A stretch of 64,000 nucleotides of DNA from Adineta ricciae (GCA_905250025.1 CAJNOJ010000068.1:124001-188000), one strand, 5' to 3'; shown: positions 23,801-34,078, counted from the stretch's first letter. Program-made: numbers and translations. Notes: generated from the sequence alone by a model not told the origin.

Positions 23801-26800
23801 CTGTCAATTGTAATTCAGCTGCTGGTGGCGGCGCTTGTCAGGCAGTTGGCGGTGGAAGCGCAGATTACAAATGCACAGGCTGTAACTACGGTGGAGATGT
23901 AACGAACGGACCCTGTCCAGGTAAGTGATACGCACCGCCGAATAAAACAGGGGATTCTCATGTCTCCTCTCTAGGTACACCGTGTGCATCTGTCAATTGT
24001 AATTCAGCTGCTGGTGGCGGTGTTTGTCAGGCAGTTGGCGGTGGAAGCGCAGATTACAAATGCACAGGTTGTAGCTATGGTGGAGATGTAACGACTGGAT
24101 CTTGTCCAGGTGAGTGATACGCACCGCTGAATAAATCACTAGAATCTCACGTCTCTTCTCTAGGGACACCGTGTGCATCTGTCAATTGTAATTCAGCTGC
24201 TGGTGGAGGCGCTTGTCAGGCAGTTGGCGGTGGAAGCGCAGATTACAAATGCACAGGTTGTAGCTATGGTGGAGATGTAACGACCGGATCTTGTCCAGGT
24301 AGGTGATACGCACCGCTGATTAAATCACTGGATTCACGTGTCTCCTCTCTAGGTACACCGTGTGCATCTGTCAATTGTAATTCAGCTGCTGGTGGCGGTG
24401 CTTGTCAGGCAGTTGGCGGTGGAAGCGCAGATTATAAATGTACAGGTTGTAGCTATGGTGGAGATGTAACGAATGGATCTTGTCCAAGTAAGTGATAAGC
24501 ATCACTCAATAAATCACTGGATTCACGTCTCTCTTGTCTAGGTACACCATGTGCATCTGTCAATTGTAATTCGACCGGAGGTGAAGGCTTGTGCGTTGCG
24601 GGTGGTGGCGGAACGGCAGATTTCAAATGTATGAATTGTAGTGATGGGACGATAGCATCCAATCAATCATGTCCAGGTACAGAGAAAGATTCTAGTCGGC
24701 ACGAACAGGAAAGATGAAAGTGTTCAGTTAAGAATGTAGTTTGTGGAAAATTTGTCAAGTAGCGTTTCTGACAGCTGTATACGGGGAGGGCATCACCATT
24801 TTCAGCGCGTTGCTTTTGTGTTTTATTTTTCGTTGCTATTCAAAACTCTTTCAATATTCTCAAATGCACGTCACAGTACAGTTAATACTCAGCTGGAGTT
24901 TCGCCCATATCTTAAGATAGTTTGTAATGCATTCATCGTCATATGAGAACCTCGAGCGATAGAGAAGGACGAAACATGTCAAGTAGAAAAGTGACTTTAT
25001 TGTTGGAATACTTGTTTAAATATATGAACGATCCGGAAACTGAGACCGTTCGTAGATAAATGTTAATGATCCTCAAATGAGTTTAAATAATGTTTGGGAC
25101 ATTCTTTTTGATCGCTTCTGATTGTGTTTTAGCGCCGATCCCGCCAGTTACTCTCTTAGTGGCACATACTGATATAGTGGATGTAAAAAGTAATTACACC
25201 TGCCTCGTGACGATATTCAATTTAACAGCTACGGATAATTCCACAGTTAATAATGTTTGCGCACTTAATCATTTGAATGTCGAAGCCAATGGGAATGCAA
25301 GCGTCACTTCGACATCATCATCCTGCCCAAAAGTAACCGATATCCATTCCGCAGGAACAGCAAATGTTAATGAGGTATGCGCAATAAATTCTATGGATAT
25401 AAACGCAAACGATGGATCGGTCGTATCCATTAGTAAAACAGCAACATGTCCTCAGGTGATTACTATTACAGCTAATAACGCGTCTGAAATTGATAACATT
25501 TGTGCTATTAACCAAATGAATGTAGTAGTACATCAAGCTGATGGTATCACATTTAACTCAGCATCATCCTGTGCGAAAAATAGTAGTTTTGATATGGCAT
25601 TCATCGGTCCCGTCTCTAATCTTTGCGCCAGTGAACAAATGACTATTAAATCGATTGACACTGATAGTATCTCCATTGATTCAGTAACTGCATGTCCGAA
25701 ACAGGTTACTCTTTCGTCAGAAAGAACGACGAGTGTTACAAATCTTTGTTCAAGCCAACAATTGAGTATCACATCAAAAAACATGGGACCCATTTCTCTC
25801 AATTCAGCAAATGTATGCCCCGAACAGGCTGTTGTTAGTGTCCAAAATATGCAGGGTATTACGAATCTCTGTGCAAGTCAACAAATCAACATTACAGCAA
25901 GTAGCATGGGCTCAATTTCTATAAATTCAGTGACTGCATGTCCACAACTAGCTGTTGTTACTACCCAAAATATGGGAGGAATCACGAATCTCTGTGCAAG
26001 TCAACAAATGATTATAACAGCAAATAGCATGAGCCCAATTTCTGTTAATTCCGTGAATGAATGTCCAGTGCAGGCTGTTGTTACTACCCAAAATATGGGA
26101 GGAATCACGGATCTCTGTGCAAGTCAACAAATGACTATAACAGCAAATAGCATGGGCTCAATTTCTGTTAATTCCGTGAATGAATGTCCAGTGCAGGCTG
26201 TTGTTAATGCTCAAAATATGGGAGGAATCACGAATCTCTGTGCAAGTCAACAAATGACTATAACAGCAAGTTCCATGAGTCCAATTTCTATCAATTCAGC
26301 AAATGTGTGTCCACAACAGGCTGTTGTCAGTGTCCAAAATATGGCTGGAATCACGAATCTCTGTGCAAGTCAACAAATCAATATTACAGCAAGTAGTATG
26401 GGCTCAATTTCTATCAATTCAGTGACTGCATGTCCACAACTAGCTGTTGTTACTGTCCACAATATGCAAGGTATTACGAATCTCTGTGCAAGTCAACAAA
26501 TGACTATAACAGCAAGTTCCATGAATCCAATTTCTATCGATTCATCAACTGTATGTCCACAGCAGGCTGTTGTCAACGTCCAAAGTATGTCTGGACTCAC
26601 GAATCTCTGTGCGAGTCAACAAATGAGTGTTACAGCCAGCTACACAGATCAAATTTCTATTAATTCAGCAAATGTATGCCCACAACAGGTTGTGATCGAT
26701 GCTCAGTATGCAGGTGGATTTACCAATCTCTGTGCGAGTCAAAGCATCAATATGACATCACAGGGAACTAGGGAGCATTCTATGAATACGTCTTGGCCAT

Positions 26801-27198
26801 GTCCAATGTCAGCTTTTCTTAGCATTACACAAAATGGTACAATGACAGGCATTTGTGCAAATACCTCACTGATCATTAGTGGTTCTGAGTCGATTGTTAA
26901 TGCTAGTACAACCCAATGTGCCGCATCTGTCACTATCACGAGTACTAGTGGATTGACTGTCAACAATCTTTGCGCGACCGGTCAAATAGAAATCAACGTT
27001 GTAAATTCTACGGTGACTATGGCGAAATCCACATGTCCAACAATTGCCAATGTTGTAGCTGATATTTCATCGGTAGTGTATGTTTGTGCAACGACGGCCA
27101 TCAACGCACTTGTTTCGAATAGTGCGAAATTATATTATCAAGGGCCACTGAATCATACACAGACGAGCAATGGTGGTCAAATATTGGCATGGCCATGA
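20883..27198 (+). CDS. Mosaic type II surface protein: 6-Cys exon array plus 41-residue repeats
   Basis: Supported exons: 20883-21057, 21116-21204, 21259-21344, 22585-about 22817, 23240-23353, seven exons of 135 bp between 23408 and 24676, and 25133-27198. Introns 1 and 2 are 58 and 54 bp, intron 3 is 1,240 bp, those in the array 54 bp, the last 456 bp. The structure between 22818 and 23239 is unresolved. The N terminus is cytosolic with a hydrophobic helix at about residues 15-42, so the rest is probably extracellular. Next come an unrecognised ectodomain, eight 45-residue modules with six Cys each, and sixteen repeats of about 41 residues with two Cys each, ending GGQILAWP. The tail resembles a beta-helix or adhesin-type stalk; I name no family. 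A receptor, mucin-like coat or attachment role is inference. Confidence 0.7.
21419..22553. mobile_element. Putative non-autonomous insertion inside an intron
   Basis: The 1,240-bp intron 21345-22584 has a GCAGGGCAGGGCAGGGC motif near its 5' part (about 21419) and the inverted counterpart CCCTGCCCTGCC near its 3' part (about 22534-22546). Normal introns in this gene are 54-58 bp, so about 1.1 kb was added. No coding region lies between the termini, and I could not identify a target-site duplication, so class is undetermined. Confidence 0.45.
23240..24676 (+). repeat. Tandem exon-intron array, period 189 bp
   Basis: Exons at 23240-23353 (114 bp), 23408-23542, 23597-23731, 23786-23920, 23975-24109, 24164-24298, 24353-24487 and 24542-24676 (135 bp each), separated by seven introns of exactly 54 bp. 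The introns are nearly the same sequence (donor GTAAGTGATACGCACCGC, acceptor CTCTCTAG). All junctions are phase 1, so units can be added or lost without a frame change. Each module carries six Cys: PCASVNC, GACQA, YKCTGC and SCP. The middle units are the most alike; the first and last differ most. Confidence 0.92.
25201..27195 (+). repeat. Sixteen 41-residue (123-bp) repeats in one exon
   Basis: Unit pattern: C-P-x2-AVV-x2-QNMxGITNLCASQQM-x-ITA-x-SM-x-PISxNS, with Cys at positions 1 and 19. The first thirteen units are exactly 41 codons; the last three are slightly shorter or altered. Units 6-12 are the most alike, including at the DNA level, pointing to recent expansion there. Alternating hydrophobic positions fit a right-handed beta-helix with one turn or two per unit. 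Confidence 0.85.
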
Positions 27199-27740
27199 AG
27201 ATAGTTCAAAAATCATTATTTACAGACATATGTAACTTTTACCAATATTCATTTATAAGTAGTTTCGATATTAGTCGAATCTTTGATGCTCCGTATTGCT
27301 TTTTATTAGAACTAGGCAGCGAATATGTCAAGTTGATTGTAATGCATTTACTTCCAAACTATCACTATACCAGCACTATAGTGTTCGACATACTCGAACG
27401 AATACTTAGTCCTGTTTGAACAATTATTTCTAAGTCGTTGTCAGTTCTATTCATCAGTTTTGTACTGAAATCGGTACACTTGAAATGCATAACAATTATC
27501 TTAACATGTTCAGTATTTTTTATCTACTATTATCTATTCGCTTTGTTCTTTTTGCTTTTTTTCCGATTTAATACATATGCGTGCGCTTTTCATTACTAAT
27601 CTTTATGTACCATTTTAGATAATAACATACTAGGCATCTCAGAGATACTTCCAGACAACCATCTTGAGGGCAAGATTCATGACTGAAGAATATACGAAAC
27701 AGAACTTTTAATAATTGAAGATCATTTGGAGAAATCAATC
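27199..27740. other. Intergenic
   Basis: Contains an open frame at 27189-27419 without recognisable protein character. Nothing else seen. Confidence 0.4.
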
Positions 27741-29447
27741 ATGAGTTGCATGACACTCGTCAGAATCGTGTTTATTTTTATATTGTTGCAACATTCGTTA
27801 GAAGCGACACGAATATCTAACTGTTACGTGAACATTACTTCCCAAGAAATTAACCCAACTCTTGCTGATAATATCTACTATGTTCAAAGATCAATAACAA
27901 TTGTCGATTTTCTTGAAACGTTATCCATATTGTTGATTATCATTCAAACTTCGGATGATATAGAACAAATCATATACACTATCTTGCGAGTTGGTTTACC
28001 TTCGAAGTCACATCCTACGCTAAGTCGTGTGATACCACCGTCGTCAAAAGATGATGAATATCCCATGGTTGCTGTACAATTACCAATGATGAACGAAAAG
28101 GAGTTTTGTATTTCAATGATAACGTGTGCTTGTAATTTACAGTGGCCAAAAGATCGTTTGATTATTCAGGTACTGGACGATTCGACGGATGAGACAGTCA
28201 TGAAAATGATTGATCTGTGTGTAGAAGAATGGTCAAGTCGAGGGTTTCGAATCGATGTTGTTCGACGTGAAGATCGACACGGTTTCAAAGCAGGAAACTT
28301 AAAAAATGGTCTCGAGAAGATTCAACAATGTGAATACATTGCATTATTCGATGTTGATTTTCTACCCGAAAAGAACTTCCTAGTAAAGACAGTGCCTCTT
28401 CTTTTGCAAGATCCGAAAGTGGCCTATGCCCAAGCACGATGGATATTCACCAATGGAAAAGAGTCACTATTAACACAAATGCAAGAGATTTCTCTCAATC
28501 ATCATCATAAGTGCGAACAAGAAGTCAAATATCGCATGCGTTCTTTTTTTCAATTCAATGGATCTGCTTGTGTTTGGCGAACGAAAGCCATTCACCAATG
28601 TGGAGGTTGGCATACAGACACTCTGGTCGAGGATTTAGATATTTCTGTTCGAGCCTATATGAATGGCTGGTATGCTGCTTATATACTTGATGTTAAATGT
28701 TTGAACGAGTTGCCACCTACTTTCACGGCATACCTCTCTCAACAATACCGATGGTTCAGTGGACCTGCGCAGGTTTTTCGAAAGTTATTCACAGCTGTTC
28801 GTCGAACGTCCCACATGAATGTTTACCGAAAATTGCATTGTCTATGGATGATTTGTCGGCCATGTCTTTACATTGTTCGTTTCGTTATATTTCTTCTGAA
28901 TATAGCTATCAATGCTTGTTTACGAAAAACAGTCAATGTGAACATTTTTATCACATTTTTTCCATTAATTTTAGCCTCCAATATTTTATTCTACACATTT
29001 GAACAAATCCATTTGGTCAAAGTCTACTCCCTCTTTTGTAATGCTATGCTATTTCATCATGCAAGTTCAGCGATAGCAGGTTTTTTCAATTTCAGTTCTG
29101 CTAGAAAATGGATTGTTACTCCAAAGTTTGGTAATCCGATGCGTATGAATGATCAAGAACGAAAAATTGCGGCTTGTCCAACTACCGACACCACGTGTTC
29201 ATATCTCAATCAGTATAATCAAAGTTTGCATGTGGCTTGTGATAGTTTGCAGTCAATTTTTGACGCAATTCGACACCAAATCAACGGCCTGCAAATTCAT
29301 AGAGGATACTTAGCTATGACTTTGTATATTCTTGTATTTTCATACATCGCATTCTTGAATGAACAGTATCTTATAAGTTTAGATTTGACGTTAAATGCAT
29401 TGATGTATACTGTGTTTACTTTGGGCTATTTGGGTAGATCTGAATAA
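27741..29447 (+). CDS. CslA-like family 2 glycosyltransferase (beta-mannan/glucan synthase type)
   Basis: Processive GT2 enzyme of 568 aa in one exon; start set at ATG 27741 (MSCMTL). It has an N-terminal hydrophobic stretch resembling a signal/anchor, then the catalytic domain with the full set of GT2 motifs: VLDDSTDE (about 144-151), HGFKAGNL (180), FDVDFLPE (203), VEDLDISVR (296) and the processive QQYRWFSGP (334, QxxRW). Several membrane helices follow (about 360-470 and 525-568), as in plant CSLA mannan synthases and their bacterial relatives. Such enzymes polymerise GDP- or UDP-sugars across a membrane. Animals normally lack this subgroup, so acquisition by transfer is likely. The actual polymer cannot be read from sequence. 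Confidence 0.85.
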   Translation: MSCMTLVRIVFIFILLQHSLEATRISNCYVNITSQEINPTLADNIYYVQRSITIVDFLETLSILLIIIQTSDDIEQIIYTILRVGLPSKSHPTLSRVIPPSSKDDEYPMVAVQLPMMNEKEFCISMITCACNLQWPKDRLIIQVLDDSTDETVMKMIDLCVEEWSSRGFRIDVVRREDRHGFKAGNLKNGLEKIQQCEYIALFDVDFLPEKNFLVKTVPLLLQDPKVAYAQARWIFTNGKESLLTQMQEISLNHHHKCEQEVKYRMRSFFQFNGSACVWRTKAIHQCGGWHTDTLVEDLDISVRAYMNGWYAAYILDVKCLNELPPTFTAYLSQQYRWFSGPAQVFRKLFTAVRRTSHMNVYRKLHCLWMICRPCLYIVRFVIFLLNIAINACLRKTVNVNIFITFFPLILASNILFYTFEQIHLVKVYSLFCNAMLFHHASSAIAGFFNFSSARKWIVTPKFGNPMRMNDQERKIAACPTTDTTCSYLNQYNQSLHVACDSLQSIFDAIRHQINGLQIHRGYLAMTLYILVFSYIAFLNEQYLISLDLTLNALMYTVFTLGYLGRSE

Positions 29448-29730
29448 AAGTTATGTCCTATTGGACTTCACGTCATCTTTTCGCAAAGATCCATTGGTTT
29501 GTTACACATTTCAACATAAACGAAAAGGAATGAATGGTGCAGTGTACTTCTGTTGTTTCTTTTTTTGACATGTAGTTGCAAGAGAGTGATTCATGAGAGA
29601 TGAATCGATGATAAGCAATACTGTTTTATACGATATATATAACAGAGTGCTAGTTTTTTTGTTGTTGAAGCAACGTTCATTTCCGGAGAATGATGAAAAT
29701 TCAGATTTGTTTAATCTTTAGCAAGAAACA
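29448..29730. other. Intergenic
   Basis: Separates the GT2 gene from the duplicated block; no feature seen. Confidence 0.4.
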
Positions 29731-29760
29731 ATGCAATCGATCCATTTCGATTACCAACAT
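29731..29760 (-). pseudogene. First codons of a lost cyclotransferase-like gene
   Basis: Reverse strand reads ATG then the same eight codons that precede and begin the gene at 17.7 kb (L-V-I-E-M-D-R-L), after which similarity ends. It lies at the same side of the LamG gene as the intact cyclotransferase lies beside the LamG relic at 17.8 kb. Confidence 0.7.
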
Positions 29761-29884
29761 AATGAACAATGAGTTGTTTTTACAGTCAAGATGAGTTTGA
29801 TCACCGCGTTCTTATCAAGCGAGAAAGAAAAAAGCAAACAGACAGCATGTTGTGGCAAGAAAGAAAGTGAAATAGTTTATTGAC

Positions 29885-30619
29885 TTAAACAGAACGACAA
29901 ACATAAAGTTCATGAATTTGTGTAGGAGTGAGAGCATGATCATAAACAGCCAATCCTCCAAGTTGTCCAACGAACCAGTTGCCCATGGTGCCGCTACGAA
30001 ATACTGAACCAACAGTAAAATCAGCACCTTGATCTCCACCATCGTGAATGACACACGGCCAAAAATACGGACTGAGACCTGGTCGTTGATCGAGTTTTCC
30101 ATTTAAATAAGCTTTAGCCCAAATCCCATCGAATGTGACTGCAACTTGTTGCCATTCGTTCCATGGTACAGCAGATTGTCCTATCGTAGCTTCCATACAA
30201 TAGCTATAATCAGGACTAGGAGCGCCCGTCGAGGACAGGTGGCCACACACTTGATTGGCACTACTCCAAATACCAAGATTGAGAAAGAGACAATATTGTC
30301 TTGCACTATTTGTTTCATTCCACATTCCAGCAATCGTTTCGCATTCTTTGCTGCTCTTTTGCTTACGTTTTACCCAAGCAACAATAGATAACTGTGTACC
30401 TAGACCGTGAAGATTAAGAGCAGGACAAGATGTACGTGGAATTTTAAACCATTGTCCCTCTTTTAATTCAGCTGAATACGGACCGATAATTCCGTCTTCA
30501 ACACGTGCAATTGGACCATTCATTTCTTCAAGTGCATAAGCATATTGACCTTCCGATTCTCGACGAGATCCTGGTGGTTCTTGAAACAACCAGCGACAAA
30601 GAGAAGTAACACTTGCCAT
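29885..30619 (-). CDS. LamG/concanavalin-like lectin-fold protein
   Basis: Intronless, 244 aa when started at MASVTSLCRW (ATG 30619); the frame also has an upstream ATG at 30646. The body fits a LamG-type beta-sandwich (Laminin_G_3-like): LSIVAWVKRK after an early strand pair, GIWSSANQVCGHL, EWQQVAVTFDGIWAKAYLNG, GADFTVGSVFRSG and the closing FVGQLGGLAVYDHALTPTQIHELY. These domains bind carbohydrate or protein ligands. No clear signal peptide, so location is uncertain. The family is common in bacteria as well as animals. The 3' end of this gene and the start of an adjacent cyclotransferase gene recur, decayed the other way round, at 17.7-18.0 kb. Confidence 0.82.
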   Translation of the reverse strand: MASVTSLCRWLFQEPPGSRRESEGQYAYALEEMNGPIARVEDGIIGPYSAELKEGQWFKIPRTSCPALNLHGLGTQLSIVAWVKRKQKSSKECETIAGMWNETNSARQYCLFLNLGIWSSANQVCGHLSSTGAPSPDYSYCMEATIGQSAVPWNEWQQVAVTFDGIWAKAYLNGKLDQRPGLSPYFWPCVIHDGGDQGADFTVGSVFRSGTMGNWFVGQLGGLAVYDHALTPTQIHELYVCRSV

Positions 30620-31034
30620 TATTGTGTATACTAGACACACGCGCAAATGAATACAAGTACAAGCTTCTTATCATAAGATGATGATAATAATATTCGTTTT
30701 GTGTATGTTATCAACCGACTGTTGAAAACTTCTCGCACCTTAAGAGAGAATTTTCACGATTATGATATTTGAAATTCAAGTTAATATCAACATTGATTAG
30801 CACCAAGGATGTTACTGTTGCCTATAGCACATATTAAAAAGCTTTCAAATTTGTCGTATTTTTTGTATTATGAATCGAAGAAGGATAACACGTATTCGTT
30901 TTTTTTATTGTTGCAAAACAGGTGTTTTTATCAACTGCGTTATAAGATAAATCTTTGCGCATATGACGAAGAGATGACGGCACTTTCTACAACTGCGTAT
31001 TTCTCATAATTCAGTTTTGAATCAGTGACTAACG
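30620..31034. other. Divergent intergenic region
   Basis: Between two head-to-head genes (LamG to the left, kinase to the right). No clear TATA box or other element is seen. Confidence 0.4.
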
Positions 31035-33869
31035 ATGACACACGTTGATAACTCGATTGCCCGTATGTTCCGTTCGAATACAACAATTCAACAGTCGACT
31101 TGTTCAATAATCTCACAATTTTGTAACCTTCAACAACGATTTTTAAATGATATCGAATCAGTTTGTGATCAATTACAGACTCTTAAAGATCTCATCGACG
31201 TACTTCTAGACACGAACAAAATAGCAACGCTCAAGCAATACAAAATAAAGAATAGAATTGAAGTGATTGTTTGTGGAGCAAAATCATCGGGGAAGACATC
31301 TTTTATTCATGAACTTCTCCGATGTGGTCAATTTCTACCCACCGATATCAATGGTATTTCACAACGGAACGTCAAATTTTCCTATGCTGCTTCTAATAAA
31401 GCTTGTTTAATCCTACACGAAACGAATGGGCAAACAGTCTCATCTACGAATCGTATTAATCTATCATCATTTTTCAAAACGCACATCGCTTCGGAAGAAT
31501 TAAAGGCAACGCTTGCACCTTATCTACTTCAAGGAGAACATACCATTGAATCAGACGACTGGAAAGCATCTCTCGTTGAACTCTGTTTTCCATCAAATTT
31601 CCTACAATCAAATATTGATGTATACGAAATATCAACAATTACCGCAATAAAGAATATTCATCTAACAAATCCATATTTTCTATTCGTTTACGAAGGTGCT
31701 ACCATCTCCGATGAGACAAAAACATATTACGAACAACTGCGACTAACTCTTGGTGATACCGTTCATGATAATATATTCTTTCTCAATACTGAAATCGATC
31801 TCGACGATGATCGAGAACGAAATCGTCGATATGAAAATTTAAGAGATGTTCTGACCATGAATAACCGATTGCCTCGCACATGTGACGAATGCAATTGCTT
31901 TGATATTTTTAGTAGTGAACATCCACGACAGAACGTTATCGATCGTATCGTTCGTTTTGTTTTCGATAGTGCTTTACGAAACACTCAAGAAGTCAGCACG
32001 ATTATGTTGGATGCCATTGATACATTTTTCGATTTCGTTCTAATGACAAATCAGCGTTCGGCAAGAAAATGGAACCGTCTACGAGAAGGAGCATTACATT
32101 GGGCGACGGAATTCTTCCAACAATATCGTTTACAGGCCGATGCCATCGGTGACGAAGCACAAAAACAGTTGTCTGTTCGATTACGTCAGCAACGCAAACA
32201 ACTAGCGAAGAAAATAGTTGCATATAGAAGAGAACGAAGTGAACATTTGGATTTGCAAGTTTCAAGCGTTAGTTTGATTAATGCTATCCAACCAATTGAA
32301 ATATTCGATGATAGAAATTTTTTGCGTTCAATTCTTCAGGAAGAAATTGTCCGACCGGTTTTAAGTAAAATTTTCAATCAAATCAATGATCGAGTCAGTA
32401 CGCACATCGACCAGAACTTAGTCGAGAAACAATCCATTAGACACAACGAATTAATTCTCGCAGCTTACCGTGAATTTCTTGATCGCATCAAGATTATCGA
32501 TACGACAAAACGTCGAGATTATTTCAAAAAGCAATCGTTCAAAGAAATTCTCGTCGGAATCAGCGGACTAATGAATACGCTTGGAACACTGTTCTCGATT
32601 AAAGAATTGGATATTGACTCTTCCGATGAACACATCATTGAGGAAGACGTCGAACGAAGTTTTGTCGACATTGGTGAAAGCATTAAACGGAATATTCGAG
32701 ATGAAGTCGAATCGAATGAAAGATTTGTTAAGCAGAAAATTCATGCTTACCATCAAGCTGCTTTAGCCACTGCAAATATCCGGCAACAAGCATATCGATT
32801 AGCTCGATCTTTTGCACCGCAATTTGCTCGCCTCGAATGTCTTCTGCTCGCTAACTTAGATTTAACTAAACATTATGGAAGGACACCGACGATCAATTTG
32901 GGCGAAACTTTGGGTCACGGTGGCTTCTTTTCTGTACATCCTGCCTCGTGGGATACAGAACGAGATCTTGTAGCTAAAATTCTACTGGATTCAAGCAAAT
33001 CGTCCGATTTTGCTTATATGGAGGCACACTTTCATCGGACGATAACTCGATTGAACATTGAACATATCGTTCCATTACATTCGCTGCATTATGACAATCA
33101 AAACGATCGATTGTATATTCTTCTTCGGCGCTACCCTATGAGTTTACATACTTATCTGACAAATCACATGGCGGATTTAACCATGAGCGATGCTATGCGT
33201 ATTCTACTTCATATAAGTCGTGCTATAGCACATATGCATGTGCAAAATCTTATTCATCGCGATATTAAAACTCAAAATATTTTGCTCGATGATCACAGAA
33301 ACGTCTTTCTAGCTGACTTTGGCACGTGTCAACATGGTTCAGAAAATCATACGATCATTGGTTCGCAACCTTTACCCCCAGAATTTCATCATAACCGTAG
33401 ATCAACAGCTTTTTCATATACAGGCACCGCTGTCGATGTGTTTTCACTTGGAGTATTGATGTATGCTCTTGCACCGAAAGCAGTTTATCAGAATCCACGT
33501 GATAGCATCACAGAAGCTGATATCCGTGAGCTCATTCATATGCCTGAGCGTTACAGAACTCTGATACTCGACTGCATTCATCCGAATGCCAGTACACGAC
33601 CAACCGCGGCTCAAGCTGTTGAACAACTAACGATGATTGCTGAGCAAGTTGCCAAAGGAAAGGAATGCTTGATGTGTTTTGAATATCCAATCTTTAGTCG
33701 ATGTTTACCATGTGGTCATAAGACAGTGTGTGGAAAATGTTTTGTAATCTTGCAACAGCGTGCAACGACAAGAAATCAACCACAATGTATCGTTTGTCAG
33801 CAAGCGATTGCTAATACGCGTGAAGATACTGATAATGCTACGTTCGTAGAAATTCATCCTTCATTTTGA
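31035..33869 (+). CDS. P-loop GTPase-like + protein kinase + RING protein (DSTYK-like)
   Basis: Single-exon gene of 944 aa. N-terminal coiled region, then a P-loop GAKSSGKT (residues 81-88) in a dynamin-like GTPase arrangement, a long helical middle (about 330-610), and a protein kinase domain with glycine loop GHGGFFSV (about 626), Lys in VAKILL (647), HRDIKTQN (about 740) and DFG (761). The kinase C-lobe keeps DVFSLGVLMYAL. The last 70 residues are a C3HC4-like RING: CLMC...CLPCGHKTVCGKC...CIVC. The order resembles animal DSTYK (dynamin-like region plus dual-specificity kinase) with an added RING that could give E3 ligase activity. The activation segment is short and atypical. Signalling function is inferred only. 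Confidence 0.82.
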   Translation: MTHVDNSIARMFRSNTTIQQSTCSIISQFCNLQQRFLNDIESVCDQLQTLKDLIDVLLDTNKIATLKQYKIKNRIEVIVCGAKSSGKTSFIHELLRCGQFLPTDINGISQRNVKFSYAASNKACLILHETNGQTVSSTNRINLSSFFKTHIASEELKATLAPYLLQGEHTIESDDWKASLVELCFPSNFLQSNIDVYEISTITAIKNIHLTNPYFLFVYEGATISDETKTYYEQLRLTLGDTVHDNIFFLNTEIDLDDDRERNRRYENLRDVLTMNNRLPRTCDECNCFDIFSSEHPRQNVIDRIVRFVFDSALRNTQEVSTIMLDAIDTFFDFVLMTNQRSARKWNRLREGALHWATEFFQQYRLQADAIGDEAQKQLSVRLRQQRKQLAKKIVAYRRERSEHLDLQVSSVSLINAIQPIEIFDDRNFLRSILQEEIVRPVLSKIFNQINDRVSTHIDQNLVEKQSIRHNELILAAYREFLDRIKIIDTTKRRDYFKKQSFKEILVGISGLMNTLGTLFSIKELDIDSSDEHIIEEDVERSFVDIGESIKRNIRDEVESNERFVKQKIHAYHQAALATANIRQQAYRLARSFAPQFARLECLLLANLDLTKHYGRTPTINLGETLGHGGFFSVHPASWDTERDLVAKILLDSSKSSDFAYMEAHFHRTITRLNIEHIVPLHSLHYDNQNDRLYILLRRYPMSLHTYLTNHMADLTMSDAMRILLHISRAIAHMHVQNLIHRDIKTQNILLDDHRNVFLADFGTCQHGSENHTIIGSQPLPPEFHHNRRSTAFSYTGTAVDVFSLGVLMYALAPKAVYQNPRDSITEADIRELIHMPERYRTLILDCIHPNASTRPTAAQAVEQLTMIAEQVAKGKECLMCFEYPIFSRCLPCGHKTVCGKCFVILQQRATTRNQPQCIVCQQAIANTREDTDNATFVEIHPSF

Positions 33870-34078
33870 TTATATTAATAATAAAATATTTCCAGTTATT
33901 TTCGAGGTGTTGACTATGAATAAGTATCAAAAGGCACAAAATTGGTCATCCGTTAGAATATGAGATTTATTTTAGTTGTTAGTTACCGAATACTTTTTTT
34001 AATATGAATACGCTTCAGAACACAATCATCCTCAAGATTCAGATTCTATATTCGTTATTCATGCCTCCCGAAAACATT

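Noticed and set aside
23426..24178. Regularly spaced 61-aa minus-strand frames starting MHxVxLE
   Set aside because: They are antisense shadows repeated by the 189-bp exon-intron array, crossing splice sites.
23240..24676. CRISPR-like array (regular repeat and spacer lengths)
   Set aside because: Both parts repeat, the longer part codes a conserved protein module and the shorter one has GT...AG borders; this is a eukaryotic exon array.
25948..26130. Minus-strand frame with internal repetition
   Set aside because: Antisense image of the 41-residue repeats.
30146..30391. Plus-strand open frame inside the LamG gene
   Set aside because: Antisense shadow of a well-supported domain.
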